64,000 nt of DNA from Formicarius rufipectus (lineage: Eukaryota > Chordata > Aves > Passeriformes > Formicariidae). The stretch's first letter is position 1. Each line of letters starts with the position of its first letter. The stretch spans positions 637,563-701,562 of the forward strand of contig VXAU01000971.1 of assembly GCA_013399695.1 (NCBI GenBank), given 5' to 3'. The translations under genes were made by a program, and so were the position numbers. The notes under the pieces were generated by a model, which saw nothing but the letters and a program-made list of their open reading frames with translations, made no database searches and had not been told where the DNA came from. Positions 36,346 through 48,218 of the stretch are shown here, in pieces.

Positions 36346-38904
36346 TGATATGTTGCGCTTAAATAGCCCTTACTATGCTAAAGGTTTTTCTGTTTACTAC
36401 AAACATAGTATCTGAAGAATAGAAAACAGACCTCTGAATGAATCAGCCCGCCGTTCGAAGGAGCAACTTGGGAGGCAGAGCAAGAAACTTAAAGTTATTT
36501 GAATAACCTAAGGCTGATAGTGGCCTTTAAATAATGCCTTGAAACTTTTTTTTTTTTTAAAAACTTTAATTACTTAAATAAAAGCAGTCTCCCTCATACC
36601 CAGCTCCCTTCCATGGTCTCACAGCTGGTTCATCTCCACAGTTCCCTGATCTTTGTTCTTTACGCTGTTGCTATTTCCCACCCTCTTCCTTTCTTTCTCC
36701 AGGCTGCTCCCTTCAAAGGGAAGCTGCTGTTATTCCTAGGGTTACTGAAGCAGCAATGGGTTGTGTTCAGATGACTTAATGTGGCAGTAGTTGTGTGGTC
36801 TCTGTGTGTCTAAGCATCTTCTAGGACTCTTGTCTCTCAGTGTTGCCTGTTTCTGCTCCCACAGGTACCTGAGACCTGGAAATCCCCTCCTGGATGACAT
36901 TATGGTATTACTCGCCATTTCAGTAAAGGGATTCTGCAATTCAGCTGAGTGTTGGATTTTTGGACTGATATTGTCAGTGACATATTCATATCTAGGAGTC
37001 TTTCTAAAGCAGTTCTGTTTAATTTAGGTTCTGGTACAAATGCGTGAATTTGGGATTTTTCACATTCAGAACGTAATTTTATTTCCTTCACAAGCATTCA
37101 CAGCTGGAGTTGTGAGATTAGTTTGTGCTGTATTATAATGTGACAGAAGTCTTTTCTTTAACCTGTTTGGTTTTCCATCTGCAAAGGCCTTGCATCCTTC
37201 GACCAAATAAAATGTTAATTAAGAGATTACTAGAATGGAGAGAAAACAAGGAAAATAATAAAAGTGGAGGTCATTAGAACTGCTTCCTTGAAATAATGTA
37301 GAGTACAACAGAGCTCATATTCTTGTTTTTTCTCAACAATGTTTCAAGAAAATTAAATTTAGTGCCAATGCAAACTGTTGCTTTGGCAGTAAGGTATGTC
37401 GTTCAGTGGCTAATGCACTCAGCTAGGTATAAACCAGTAATCCAGCTGTCAAAGGATGTATCACCCTTTCCTTAGCAGTCATTCCTTCCAAACCTGTTTG
37501 TTGATTCAGGCATAGTGTGCTTGTCTGTGAACTAGTAAATAGATACTCTTTGCCATGATCATATCTGGATAGAGAGGCGTTTCAGGTTCATAATTAAATG
37601 AGAAAGCTGAAAAGGCTTCACTGAAAGATAAATTACTTCACTCTTTTGAAGGAGAGGTTTTTAAAATGAATTATTTAATACTAACAATGTAGACTTTGAA
37701 AATAGGATGATTTCCGCAAATGTCATGCCCATCTAAATCTATCTCTCCACAGAGAAATACACACGTGCAGATGAAGATGCATATATGTACCTGCTTTTTG
37801 TAATGATAAATAAAGTATTACATATTTTGGCCCTCTAAAAAATGAAGTGGTCATTCTTAAGTGTATGACAAAAGGAAGAAACTCCAAAACATTCTGTGTA
37901 ATCTTAATATGGCTTTTTACATTTTCTTGGTGTTGCTTTATGCCTCTTATGTAATACTGTTTCTCAAGATTACTGTGCAGGTAAACAGTAAATTTAAATA
38001 AATCTGCTTTGACATTAAGTATATAAACAAACTTGCACAAAATAATTGTAAGGTCAAAATGATCTCCTGTGGTTCTAAAACAGAATGACATCCGTATGCA
38101 GAGTCATGCTGCAAAGACAGATATTATCAGTTTTAATTAAAAATGGGTCAAAATGGCCAAGCACTTATTTTTGTCAACCTCACTTGTCTTTTCTCCGGCA
38201 AAAGTAAAGCTACACTAGTTTTTCCTAGTATGCAGTGTGGTCTGCTTTGCATTTCCCAACTTCCTCTTATAACAATTCCAGACAAACTTAACAGTATTTT
38301 CCCCCTTTTTTCCCTAGATAATTTGACCCTATTTGTAGGAATGCAAGTGGAAAGACATGCTGACAAGCAGGCAGACAAGTGCTTATGCACTGTCAGGTGG
38401 TTGCAGAATGAACAGCAAGAGTGGGAGAGGTCTGATGTCTCAGGCAGAGGAGAAGCTGGATATTTCCCTGGTGAGAGGAGGGTGAGAGAAGAAAATATTC
38501 ACATGTGAGGCCAGTTAAATGGCTTAAAGAATATGAGTGATGTTGAGAAATGGTTTCTTAGGGAAGCGAAAAAGTTAAGCAGCTGAGAAATTTTTATCAG
38601 TGGAGGGAATAACAGGGAAGGAGACCTGAGGAAAGAAGTGAAGGACAATGGAAGTGGGTGGGAACCAGTGTGACAACTGAAAAAATTGTAAGATGTTTGA
38701 TGCAGTTTCCTTACATCAGTTTCTCACTAAATTTTAACAGCATCTTACGATAAAATCAGAGCAAGGCATAAAGCTGAACTCAGTACTCTGGACCCAAACA
38801 TCCCACTCTTTCTATTTTAGCTGTCCTTGTCCAACTGGGTAATTGATAAAGGGGTTAAGAAGCAGTTTGTCTAGTCCATTGCCAATTTGTCTAGCATAAG
38901 ATAC
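36346..38904. other. Intergenic or intronic between two MIR-like relics
   Basis: No gene recognised. A weak MIR-head-like stretch at about 37394-37445 is described in the findings. A T-rich run is at 36546-36559. Open frames of 121-122 codons at 37723-38091 and 38143-38508 have no domain. Confidence 0.45.
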
Positions 38905-39075
38905 TTCTTCTGGATTCAGATCCTTACTTACCTTTAGGCTCTTGGCAAATTACTTCTCCTTTTATGTCCTGACTTCCACATATTTTGAAACACAGTTAAT
39001 CGTACTTGCCTACCTCATGTTGCAAGGATTAGCTTTTACAAAGCTTTAAGAATGCTAAGTATGGTAGTTATTTTC
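38905..39075 (+). mobile_element. MIR/CORE-SINE-like relic
   Basis: The clearest ancient SINE trace in the window. In order on the + strand: CTGGATTCAGATCC, then CTCTTGGCAAATTACTTCTC (family: CTTGGGCAAGTCACTTAACCTC). Next come CACAGTTAATCGTACTTGCCTACCTCATGTTGCAAGGATTA-like blocks (family: GATAATAGTACCTACCTCATAGGGTTGTTGTGAGGATTA), and lastly ACAAAGCTTTAAGAATGCTAAGTA. Order, spacing and strand all agree, with many substitutions. Known biology: MIR-type SINEs were mobilised by L2-clade LINEs long before birds diversified. Confidence 0.7.
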
Positions 39076-41441
39076 TTTTCATGGAATTAAAGCAAAGCAG
39101 AAACAAAGCTATTTCCTTGCTATAGTCCCACACTTCAAACCACCACCCATCAACAAGAGTGACTCACAAGTATGATGAGCCAAGGATACAGTGTTTACTC
39201 CTGCAGGTTTGTTTGCACAGAAAGAAGGATCTATGCCTCTGAGTACGTCTGGCTTGCTACCCTCCCAATACAGATAGGCGAAAAGTGGCAGAGTCCAGAG
39301 GTGTGGCACATGGCTGATGGGCAACCTGTAGTGCATCCAGCCTTTTCACTAGGAAGCAGGGCTGAGCAGGAAAGCGAGCCATGGCAAATCAGGAGAAAAT
39401 TGCAGTGATGCCACTTGGAAACCGCCCTCAGTAACCTGTGCTGAGTGAAGCTCAAGAATCACAAAAACAAACAAACAAACAAAACCCCCCAAAAAAACAA
39501 AACCAAAATTATTCTTGAAGTTTTGAAGGAGAACTAGTTATATTGAAATATGGTGTACCTCAACTATTACACACACATGTACTGGGGGACTAGAGTAGAC
39601 ATTGCAGATCCTAGATTATCATTAATAAGCCAGAAGATAAATTTCCAGATGTTGTATGATTGAAACCCTGTCAATCATGGTGTGGGCAAGCCTCCTGACT
39701 GATGTGCCAGCAGGGTTAGGTACCATCATGAGCAGTTGCAATGGGACAGGGAATGTTGAGAATGTACTGCTGTCACAAGCAGTGTCTGGAGGAAAGTATC
39801 TGATCACTGTGGCAAGTTTGCTTTGTGGACACTTAGGTTTCCATCAGGTCTTAGATCATGATCCCTCTTTTATAGACTCTCACCTACAACCAGGTCATCA
39901 ACTTCCTCTGTACCTGACCATCAGATAAGACCTCATCCTCCTAGTAATGGGCAACTCAGCATCGTTTATTCAAGTACATAACAAGCTCCCTTATTCCTCA
40001 GTAAACCTTTCCTTTCCCTCTTTTGCCCGATTTCTGAATACTTAGATGGTGCCAGAATCTTCTGTGACCTCAGCTCAAGCAGACACAGGGGACCAAACAC
40101 AGGAGCTAAGACCTCTATTGTATTCAGCAAGAAGACATTGCTATTGTATCTTCTCTAAACCCATATCACTCAGATACAGAGGTATCTACCTTGGCACAGG
40201 TGTGATCCTGCATCCATACCTGTCAATAAAAGTTTTCAGACTGTCTCCAGACAGCTGCCCCTACATGCAGAAATGACAGCTGACACTGCTTTATTCAGAG
40301 GCTTAAAGAAGTCAGCAAAATCATATGTTCTGGTCTCCTGCTCAACACAGGCCTCCGATATAGACTTCTTTTTTGTTGCTGCTGTTTGCTGATGCCTCAA
40401 AGAAATAGTGTCTGCATGAGACCTGCTTGTTTTAGTAGCTAAATTCAAGCTGCTCAGGGCTCCTCAGGACTACTTCATTCTGGTCTTGAGAGCCTGTTAA
40501 AGGTATAACTCTCCACAAGAATGACACCTCCTCTGTCTGTACTGTAACCCAGACATCCAGATAACCAATATCACACATGAATAATTGTTACCACTAAAGT
40601 ATAGGGGATAACTATTTTTTTTGCCAACATAATGCTTTGCATTATAATAAAAGTGATATTCTTTCTTTTGTATCTTATACACACATTTATGAATGTATCT
40701 TTTAGTAAACTCGTGGATTAAGATAGTTAAACAAATATGAAAAAAATCAATGTTAATTTTTAATGAGTGATCTCTGTTCTGGCATATTCTTCAGTTAGGA
40801 CACCAGAACCTTCACTCTTTTACCAACATCCCCCTTGTTTTTTCATATCCTCTTACCCCTTAGTTTTTTCAGGCCCACAGAGATAAATACTTTAGAAAGA
40901 TTCCTGATACTTTGATTCAAAAAAAAAATCAAAAGTTCCTTTTGAACTTACTGATTTATAATGACAACTGTCACAGTAAATATGGTCATTGTAGTTAGCC
41001 TCATCAACATGTGGTAACATTCATGTTTTGCTTTGTTTGTTCTTATTTTATAGGTAGAGGAAGTTTTTGCCTCCAGGTGGAGAATTATTCCATTATCTAT
41101 GGGTATGCCCAGTGTTTCATTTAAAATCACATTTCTCACACTATTTTTACAGTTTTCCCGTAAAACATAGGTAACTCATAAAGTTTAATCACTCTTGAAC
41201 TGGACTCCGTTAGGTCTAAACCAATCTGCTTGCTTTGAAAAGCAAGGCTGTATTTGCTTCCTGGAGCCTTTGTGTAGTACAGTTCTCTTAAAGAGCAGAT
41301 GGATAGAAAGCCCATTTTAATGCAGACTAGAAAATGCAGTGGCTCATAAGAGAAGGCCAGGGTATTTTACTAGAAAGTACAAAGTCAGTATAACTGGTGA
41401 AATGGGTGTTTTTGTACCCTACAATCTCAAAGTTCTATTTT
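39076..41441. other. Intergenic or intronic, nothing recognised
   Basis: No gene or transposon recognised apart from an A/C-rich simple repeat at 39461-39506. The slightly GC-richer part at about 39640-40290 carries open frames of 76-90 codons without domains. I considered a decayed LTR there but could not find paired ends, a polyadenylation region or a primer-binding site. Confidence 0.45.
39461..39506 (+). repeat. (AAAC)n / A-C-rich simple repeat
   Basis: About five AAAC units, a C6 run and further A/C-rich sequence. It is the reverse orientation of the T/G tracts found elsewhere in the window. Confidence 0.9.
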
Positions 41442-41583
41442 TACAGAATCACGGAATATGCTGACTTGGAAGGGACCCACAAGGAACATTGAGATCAACT
41501 CCTGCCTCTGCACCCATTCCCAAGAGTCACACCATGTACCTGCGAGTATTGTCCAAATGCTTCTTGTACTCAGTCAGGCTGTT
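41442..41583 (-). mobile_element. CR1-X-like LINE 3' end
   Basis: Minus-strand CR1-X tail. The + strand has CAGAATCACGGAATATGCTG, then ACTTGGAAGGGACCCACAAGG, a degraded TCCAACTCCTGGCCCTGCAC block, CAAGAGTCACACCATGTACC and TTGTCCAAATGCTTCTTGTA. These are the exact complements, in reverse order, of the blocks in the + strand copy at 19890-20083, so the two copies are the same subfamily. The match fades after CAGTCAGGCT at about 41583. Inactive fragment. Confidence 0.92.
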
Positions 41584-44500
41584 CTCTTCACATCTGAACA
41601 CAGAAATATAATCTCAAGGCCTGTGGTGACCTCATTGTAACATTATGCTAGCTAATAGTATGAGTCTAATGTGAGTTCAGCATCAGCCTTGTTCTATACA
41701 AGCTAGATATTTATAAATATGATTTTACTTTAAAATTAATTAAAAGAATTGCTAATTATAGTTATCAAGGATCTGGGCTCTATAACATGCAATACATTTA
41801 TTCCTGAGAGAAAAAAGTAGCCCTGGGGGAAGCTGGCAAATCCTGGAGTTCTAAGAAGACAAATTATTCTTCTGAGTACTCTTTCCTTGCTCCACTCTGA
41901 GAAGGAGAAGTAAATGGGAGAACATTTACTTGCTGCTTAATGGACCATGTGCAGTCAACTAGATAAACACTCGTGGTTCTAAAAACGGGTGAGCAAGTGC
42001 ATTGAAAATGGATTCTTTTTCACACATACCATTTAAAAAAAGGACTGTGCTTTCTAGTTAGAGTTTGGACTACAAAACATGACAATTCACAAATGAATAT
42101 TATAAAGAAAATCAAGGTAGTTGTGCTGCTTTGTAGCCCTTGTCAAAGGAAGGGATGAAGAAAGATATTTCTGGCAGTCAATATGATAGAAACTGTACAG
42201 ACAAGGGCAAAAGAGGAAAATAATAATAGTGCTCCACTCATCGAGGGAAATACGAATACAAGAAGAAAGGGGGAAATATTGGTAGGATCCATATTATGCA
42301 CAAGAAAAGAGGATTTTATGTAGCCTGTACAATCTAAGGACATTGGTCATGATCAGCAGCTGCTCAGTGTCAGCACATTACTGCAGGCTTCATAAGACGG
42401 GCTTTCAGCTTAATCTCTTTTTCCATCAAGGTTGTTCACTCCAGTCCACAAAAGTATCTTGTCCTGAATTAAAACCTGGGTGCATCCTGTCACAATGAGG
42501 GGACATTCATTGGTAACCATCGGACCCTTTGTTTTTCAGACCAATCTCGCATTCCTTTTCAGCAATATTTTGATCATTTTGTCCCTTGTCACTATAACTG
42601 ATGAACAAGACCCCATGGGGAAAGGGTAATTTGCATTAGTCTGCTTGTAAGAAGGAAATGTTAGCTTATTATATTAGCTTATAAGAGGAAAAAGAAGCTC
42701 ACTGAAGAAAAAATACCTAGAACAATCCCCCTAAACAATACTGGCAATGAAGAGAACTGTATCTGAAGAACACACTCTGACTTTTAATTCTGCCTATGTT
42801 TTACATGAGGATAAGGTACTCATTAGTTGAATAAGATGCTTTCCAATTTAAAAGTACATTTCTCATTCAAAAGATGGCCATCAATCTCCAACAAAGCAGA
42901 AAAAGTGACATCTCTGGTCTTCCAAAACTAGTTGTTATCCATAAAGAATGTATCATTTGCCAGGTGGCACTTTTTAGTGTTCTCTGCCTGGACACAGCTG
43001 TTCTATGTCAAGTCAGTGACGTGTAACACATTTTTTAAAAAGCCTATTAACACAGTTGTCAGCTGGGTGAAGATAGCTGCATACTATTGTCTGCCAAGTC
43101 TCTCTCCTCCTGCCCAATTAACTTCCTTATTGAGAAGACGGAAATAAAAACACAGAATCATTATGCAAAACATGTTTTAGTATTTACCTGGAAGTATAGG
43201 GGTGGCATGTTCTCAGAGATGTAAGTAGTCCTAGAAACTAATCAAAAGAGTTAAATTAAACAGTGCCTCGCACAAAGGTGAGGTAGAGGGAAACCAGCAT
43301 TACAGAGGAATTGTGTGCCCTGGAACTGATGAATTTTTGGAAAACAGGTGGAAAGTAGAGTGTTATTTAGAGGTAGTGTTCACCAGTTCTCAGGAACTCT
43401 GTGTAAACAATATTAGCCACCTTCATTTGGAACGGTGTCAAACACAGCAGGAAACAGAAGGACAAATTGGTTTACATATTTAATGTTTATTGACTTTTTT
43501 TGTCAAGTTCATTTTAAAGTTGTATTGCTTCAAGATGAGCCTACAATTTTGAAAGAATTACTCAAGAACCCCACTTATGACACCACAACCTTCTGCTTTT
43601 ATCTGTTAGGTGGTGCCCTACCCTAATTTTAAGCAAACAATGCCTTCAGAGCAGCTTCATCTGAAACCAAAACACCATAAATAAAGCTGATGCAGTAATG
43701 AGCAGATTTTTCATAAACAAACCTGTTTATCCACAGGTCTGTCTGGAAGAGATCTGAGGATCTAAGTGAATATAAAAACAAACAGCTTAGCTGTTGCTTT
43801 CCTTGGGCAAATGTTTGTTTTCATTTAACATGAAAATACAAGGAACTACATTTTATTGACTTGAAGTGGCAACTGCCTTCTTTAGTTCAATGTTATTATT
43901 TTTTCACAGAATGTGCTGTCTTTGATTATTTATTTCTTACTGGAAAATGACTGCAGATTTAACAAATGTAATCACTGCCTGGCTTCTTGGAAAAGCATAA
44001 TTTTTCCGTGTACATTTAACACCTTCTTACATAACTGGATTATCTTTTGTCTGAACGGGAAATTTCTGACAGATGCAGATTTTTAAATCTCACAGAGCCT
44101 TCTTGTAACATGAGCAGAGCATGTTCTGAACACCGGTGTCTCCACCTGCCCATGTCAGCGCCCTGGGGTGTCCCCTTGGCCATCCCAACTAACCCTAAAT
44201 GCACCTTGGGGCTAATATGGTCCAAAATGCAAAGTGATTTCTCCATTATCATGCAGGAGCCTGTGAGACAGACAGGCCTGGCAGGACAACAAGGCTCTTC
44301 ACTGAGTATCTAAGGGGAGATGCTCGGTGTGAGAGGGGATGGCACCTGCCAGTTCTTCCTTCAGGAGGGGGAGCCAGGCCTGTTGTACTAAGGGATGTAG
44401 TCTGAAAGGGCAGATCATTCCTGATAGGCTTTGGATAAACATCCAGATGTTTGAATATGTATCTAAATTTAATACAAAGGCCAGAAAGAAGATGGGTTTC

Positions 44501-44862
44501 AGGTTAAATTCCAGAGTATGACTTAACAGATTTGCATCCCATTCCTGGCTCATTGCTATAGACTTTCTATATTGCCACATGTAGGTTACTTTCCACTTAC
44601 ATAGCTTGATTTTGCATTGATCAAATGTGAATAATAAAGCTTTTGATTCATAGTCTCAATTTCTCCTAGTGTATTTACTGCATCAAAGGAGTGTAGTAGT
44701 CCAAATGATCTCAACAATTCTTTTATTACCTCCCTATGGAGCAGAAAATACCAAAAAACTCCCTGAAGATGTTTGTCTAACTACTTATTAAATGTTTATA
44801 GTCACTAAAATCGGAATAAGGGCTGTCTGTTCTGCAAAAGTCATAAATTCAATTTATGATTC

Positions 44863-44892
44863 ACTTGTTTGTTTGTTTGTTTGGTTTTTTTT
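44863..44892 (+). repeat. (TTTG)n simple repeat
   Basis: Five TTTG/GTTT units, then GG and a T8 run. It is another T/G tract in the same orientation as the larger ones. Confidence 0.9.
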
Positions 44893-45500
44893 CCTTTTTG
44901 CAGCATGGCAATTAAATGTATTTCTTATTTTGTATTTGTAGAATGGAGTTATGTTTCCTCAGAGTAATCTGTACACTTGTATTTATTGCATATAATCTAG
45001 CAATTTGAAGTAATTTGGTAATTAATTTTGATTATTCAACTTCTATTCCTCCAACTGCTTTGCAACAGTCACTTTTTAAAATAACTAAGAAATCTGGAAG
45101 CACACTCCATTTCATTATCAAGGGATTGAATCCAGCTTTCCTGATTTAAACACATCTGCAATTTAGATGTCTAGTAAACTCATTCTCCTAAAATAAGTGC
45201 CTATGTTTTCACTAGCCAGTGATGAAAAATAGCTGCCTTTAAAAGCATCTGAAAGAAGACCCTCTTTGCCTGTCTTTGGGCTTGTTCTTGAGACCTTTCA
45301 ATCAGCTGACTTTTCTGCTGAGGCAGCATATGCATTAATACTTTACTAGACAGTAAAAATGATGGCAGAAGAAACTCAGGCACCTGCCTAAAGCAATACT
45401 CTGAAATACTGAATGTAACTAAGCTCAGAACATGTAGGGGAGGGCACTATTTCTGTGCACTCCAGAAAATTGACTAGGGAACAATTTGTAACTGCCTAAA

Positions 45501-45535
45501 AGTGCACACTGTTTTCTTCCCAAGCAGTGTGCACT
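45501..45535. repeat. Inverted repeat, 14-bp stem hairpin
   Basis: Left arm AGTGCACACTG (45501-45511) pairs exactly with CAGTGTGCACT (45525-45535). One G-T wobble and two A-T pairs extend the stem to 14 bp around a 7-base loop (45515-45521). It is mixed-sequence rather than AT-only, so less easily explained by composition than the other hairpins. It is too short for a typical microRNA precursor. Confidence 0.85.
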
Positions 45536-47592
45536 GATCTTATGACATGGGCATAATCAAAGCCATATTTCCCAGTTTTCTTCATGTAGGGTAGTTTGAA
45601 ATTAAGACCAGATAAGTCACATATAATTCATTTTCTATTTAATTCTGAATGATTTCCTTATTCAATAGGCCAGTTGTCCTTGTAAACAGGAAAATTATAA
45701 TAGTGTGTTACTGACAAATTGATATTGGTTTATCACTTCATTATTTTTTCAATCCATACAAATAAACTGTTCAAGAATGTATTTTGATATTTCCAAAGTG
45801 TTGCAGCAATTTAACTGACCCATTTTCACCTAAATTCCATTCACTTCTCCTCAGCAGTTCCTTCTTTGCTTCCCTTTCTTCACTTCTTTGGAGTATCTTC
45901 TGCTCCCTGTGAGTTCTTCAGGACTTTTCTAACAGATCAGAAATCACTTCACTTGGTTTCTTCAGCATTCTTTAGTGAATTTGATTAGACTCTGTTAACA
46001 TGCATACATCAAGTGTATTGAAATTAGCTGTTACTTACTCCGTTAATGGAATAATGTGTTCCTCTGTCTACTGGAGGTTCTATGTGAATCCTTTTCCTTG
46101 CCTCTTACATTTCCTGCTGCTTCTTGTGCCCTCAACTTCAGTAAACACTTCCATGAAAACTGTAAATTTGTATCTCTAGTATTGCTTTATACCTATCTTT
46201 GGTAATATGTCTTTTTTCACTTTTATTTCTGTAAATGTCCTTGAAGAGCTTTTAATACATCCCTAACAGCATGTTATGTGATTTTACTTCATCTCAGATT
46301 ATCAGTCTTTTAGGACAGAAAACAATTCCCATTGTGATATGGAACTTTTGTATGTTATCATAATACAAGAAACAACCTTGTGAACTTTACCCATCTCTAT
46401 TTGAAACTTTGCTGAGTAAAACCTATTGTTTTGGTTCCCAATCAAGATTCCTTTGATTTCACTGGAAGTAAAATTCATAAATGAATTTGTAATTTGACAG
46501 GGTACAACCTTTCTGATTCCCTGGTCTGGATTTCAGTCTTCTGTACATTCTTAATTATCTTTTCCTGTATCAAATTGCTTTGTGTGAGTGAATATTGCTC
46601 ACTAAAATCTCGTATGGCAGGGAAGAGAACACAGAAATGACAGAGAGAGAATGAATACAGCAAAAGGCTAACCTGAATTGAGAAAGCGTATACAGATTTT
46701 ACAGAACAACTTGATGGAAATCTGAGATTTTCTTTACTTAGTAGGTAAGAATTTGGAAATAAACAGATTTTTTTTTTTAAACTTTGATAAGCTATACAGT
46801 ATCCTTAAATTAGATTCCTCTGAGGAAAAAACAATGTCCTGAATTCCTAACGTTTCTTGTTCTTTCTCCTGAACTACTCACATTTGTAGTCATGCTTTCA
46901 GTTAAGAGCAGGTTACAGACTTTAAAAATAAAAACAAAACTCAAAAGAACCCACAACACTTTTCCTCTGTTGCACAGTTTAATGTTATTTTCAGATACTA
47001 AACCTTCATTTATAGCAGACTGTGGTTCTTCAGTGTAGAAGACAGTTGAAAAGCCTCACTGAAAGATCATCCAGCCCTTCCCTTACATATTTATGTGTGC
47101 ATTTATTAAAAGGCATAAACAGGGACATGCTGTGTTTGCAAGTTTCTGGAATCTCTTGTTTTCCCTCTATAATGCACAAACAAGTCATTTAGGTGAACAA
47201 AGTCTGAAAGTGAATCATAAACTTGTGTTGTTGTTTTTCCAAGAGAACTTTCTCTGGTGGCTGCAAAACAGAGATAATCCTGTGGCAGGCCAAAGCACTG
47301 TCTTAGCCCCTAGAATTAAATGTTATTGCAGAGCTAATTTTTGTGGACAGGCTGACAAAATTTTCTAGTAGCTCTGTGCCAAGGATAATGACATTACAGC
47401 TTGGAGTATAACAGAAAGCAACATTAGACTCTGTTTAGAGTCCTATAAGTAAACAGCTTTGTTTATCACTGCATTCAGAAATTTGATATAAGCAAACACC
47501 TACACTCTACCTAAAAGCCATACCAATGAAACCTCATAAACTGATGGTTTGTCTTAACACAAATGAACAATCATGTTTCTAAAAGCAATTTC

Positions 47593-47750
<158 letters not shown>

Positions 47751-48133
47751 GTTAACATAGGCCAAGTCTTTGTCCTTTTCAGGGACAGTTGTTGGACAAC
47801 TTGAGCTTTGACACTCACTCTTACATGTTTACATCTGTACTGCACCCCTCAGCTCCTGGGCCTGGGTGTGTATCTCAGCCATGCTGTAAATGAGACCCAG
47901 GCAGACAAAAGCCAGGCATATGAGTCAGACAGGCACTGCAGCATGCCCCACCTGGTAAGTCTAGACACAGCCCAAGTGCCTAATAGTGCTAAGATGAAAC
48001 TGCAGATAAAAGCAGCCCTGTAATTGGAGCTGTTTTCATTTGGACTCAAACTTTGATTTGATGTTTAAAATATATTCTTCAAATAAGACTTCTTTTATGA
48101 GTCTGTTGAGTCATAGAGACCTAAAATCAATTC
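47751..48133. other. Spacer, nothing recognised
   Basis: About 380 bases after the GAAA array. A donor-like CCTG|GTAAGT occurs at 47951-47960, with only a weak possible acceptor upstream at 47877-47878. I do not call an exon. Confidence 0.45.
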
Positions 48134-48218
48134 ACCTTTCTGCCACAGATTTTCTGTGTGGCCTTGGGCAAATCACTTAACCTCTATGTCCTTATCTACA
48201 ATTACAAAATGTTAAGTC
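48134..48218 (+). mobile_element. MIR/CORE-SINE-like relic
   Basis: Short match to the central block of MIR-type SINEs. TGTGGCCTTGGGCAAATCAC (48157-48176) and then TTAACCTCTATGTCCTTATC follow the family's TGTGTGACCTTGGGCAAGTCACTTAACCTCTCTGTGCCTCAGTTTC almost base for base, and ACAATTACAAAATG replaces the expected CATCTGTAAAATG. The flanks are not recognisable. The block is one of the best-conserved parts of these SINEs, so the call is fairly safe despite its length. Confidence 0.75.

Larger units (their letters stand above)
41584..47592. other. Long unannotated stretch, intergenic or intronic
   Basis: About 6 kb with no recognised gene. It contains an AT-rich, homeodomain-site-like segment at 41640-41775, a T/G-rich simple repeat at 44863-44892 and a strong hairpin at 45501-45535. 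Open frames up to 93 codons (for example 44299-44580 minus) have no recognised domain. Confidence 0.5.

Noticed and set aside
39640..40290. A decayed LTR or retroviral fragment
   Set aside because: A TGGTGCCAGAATC string at about 40047 loosely recalls a primer-binding site, but no paired LTR ends, polypurine tract or retroviral protein similarity was seen.
19708..41745. A shared 19-base AT-only-like word at 19708-19726 and 41727-41745
   Set aside because: Low-complexity TTAATTAA sequence; recurrence by chance is likely.
7055..44537. Enrichment of the octamer ATTTGCAT (for example 7055, 9523, 16300, 26233, 42629, 44530, and on the minus strand at 14751)
   Set aside because: Seven or so copies in 64 kb of AT-rich DNA is not clearly above expectation, and the sites are widely scattered. 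Only the paired 21-mer is kept as a finding.
47879..47954. A possible exon ending at a strong CCTG|GTAAGT donor
   Set aside because: The upstream acceptor is weak and no convincing coding frame is present.
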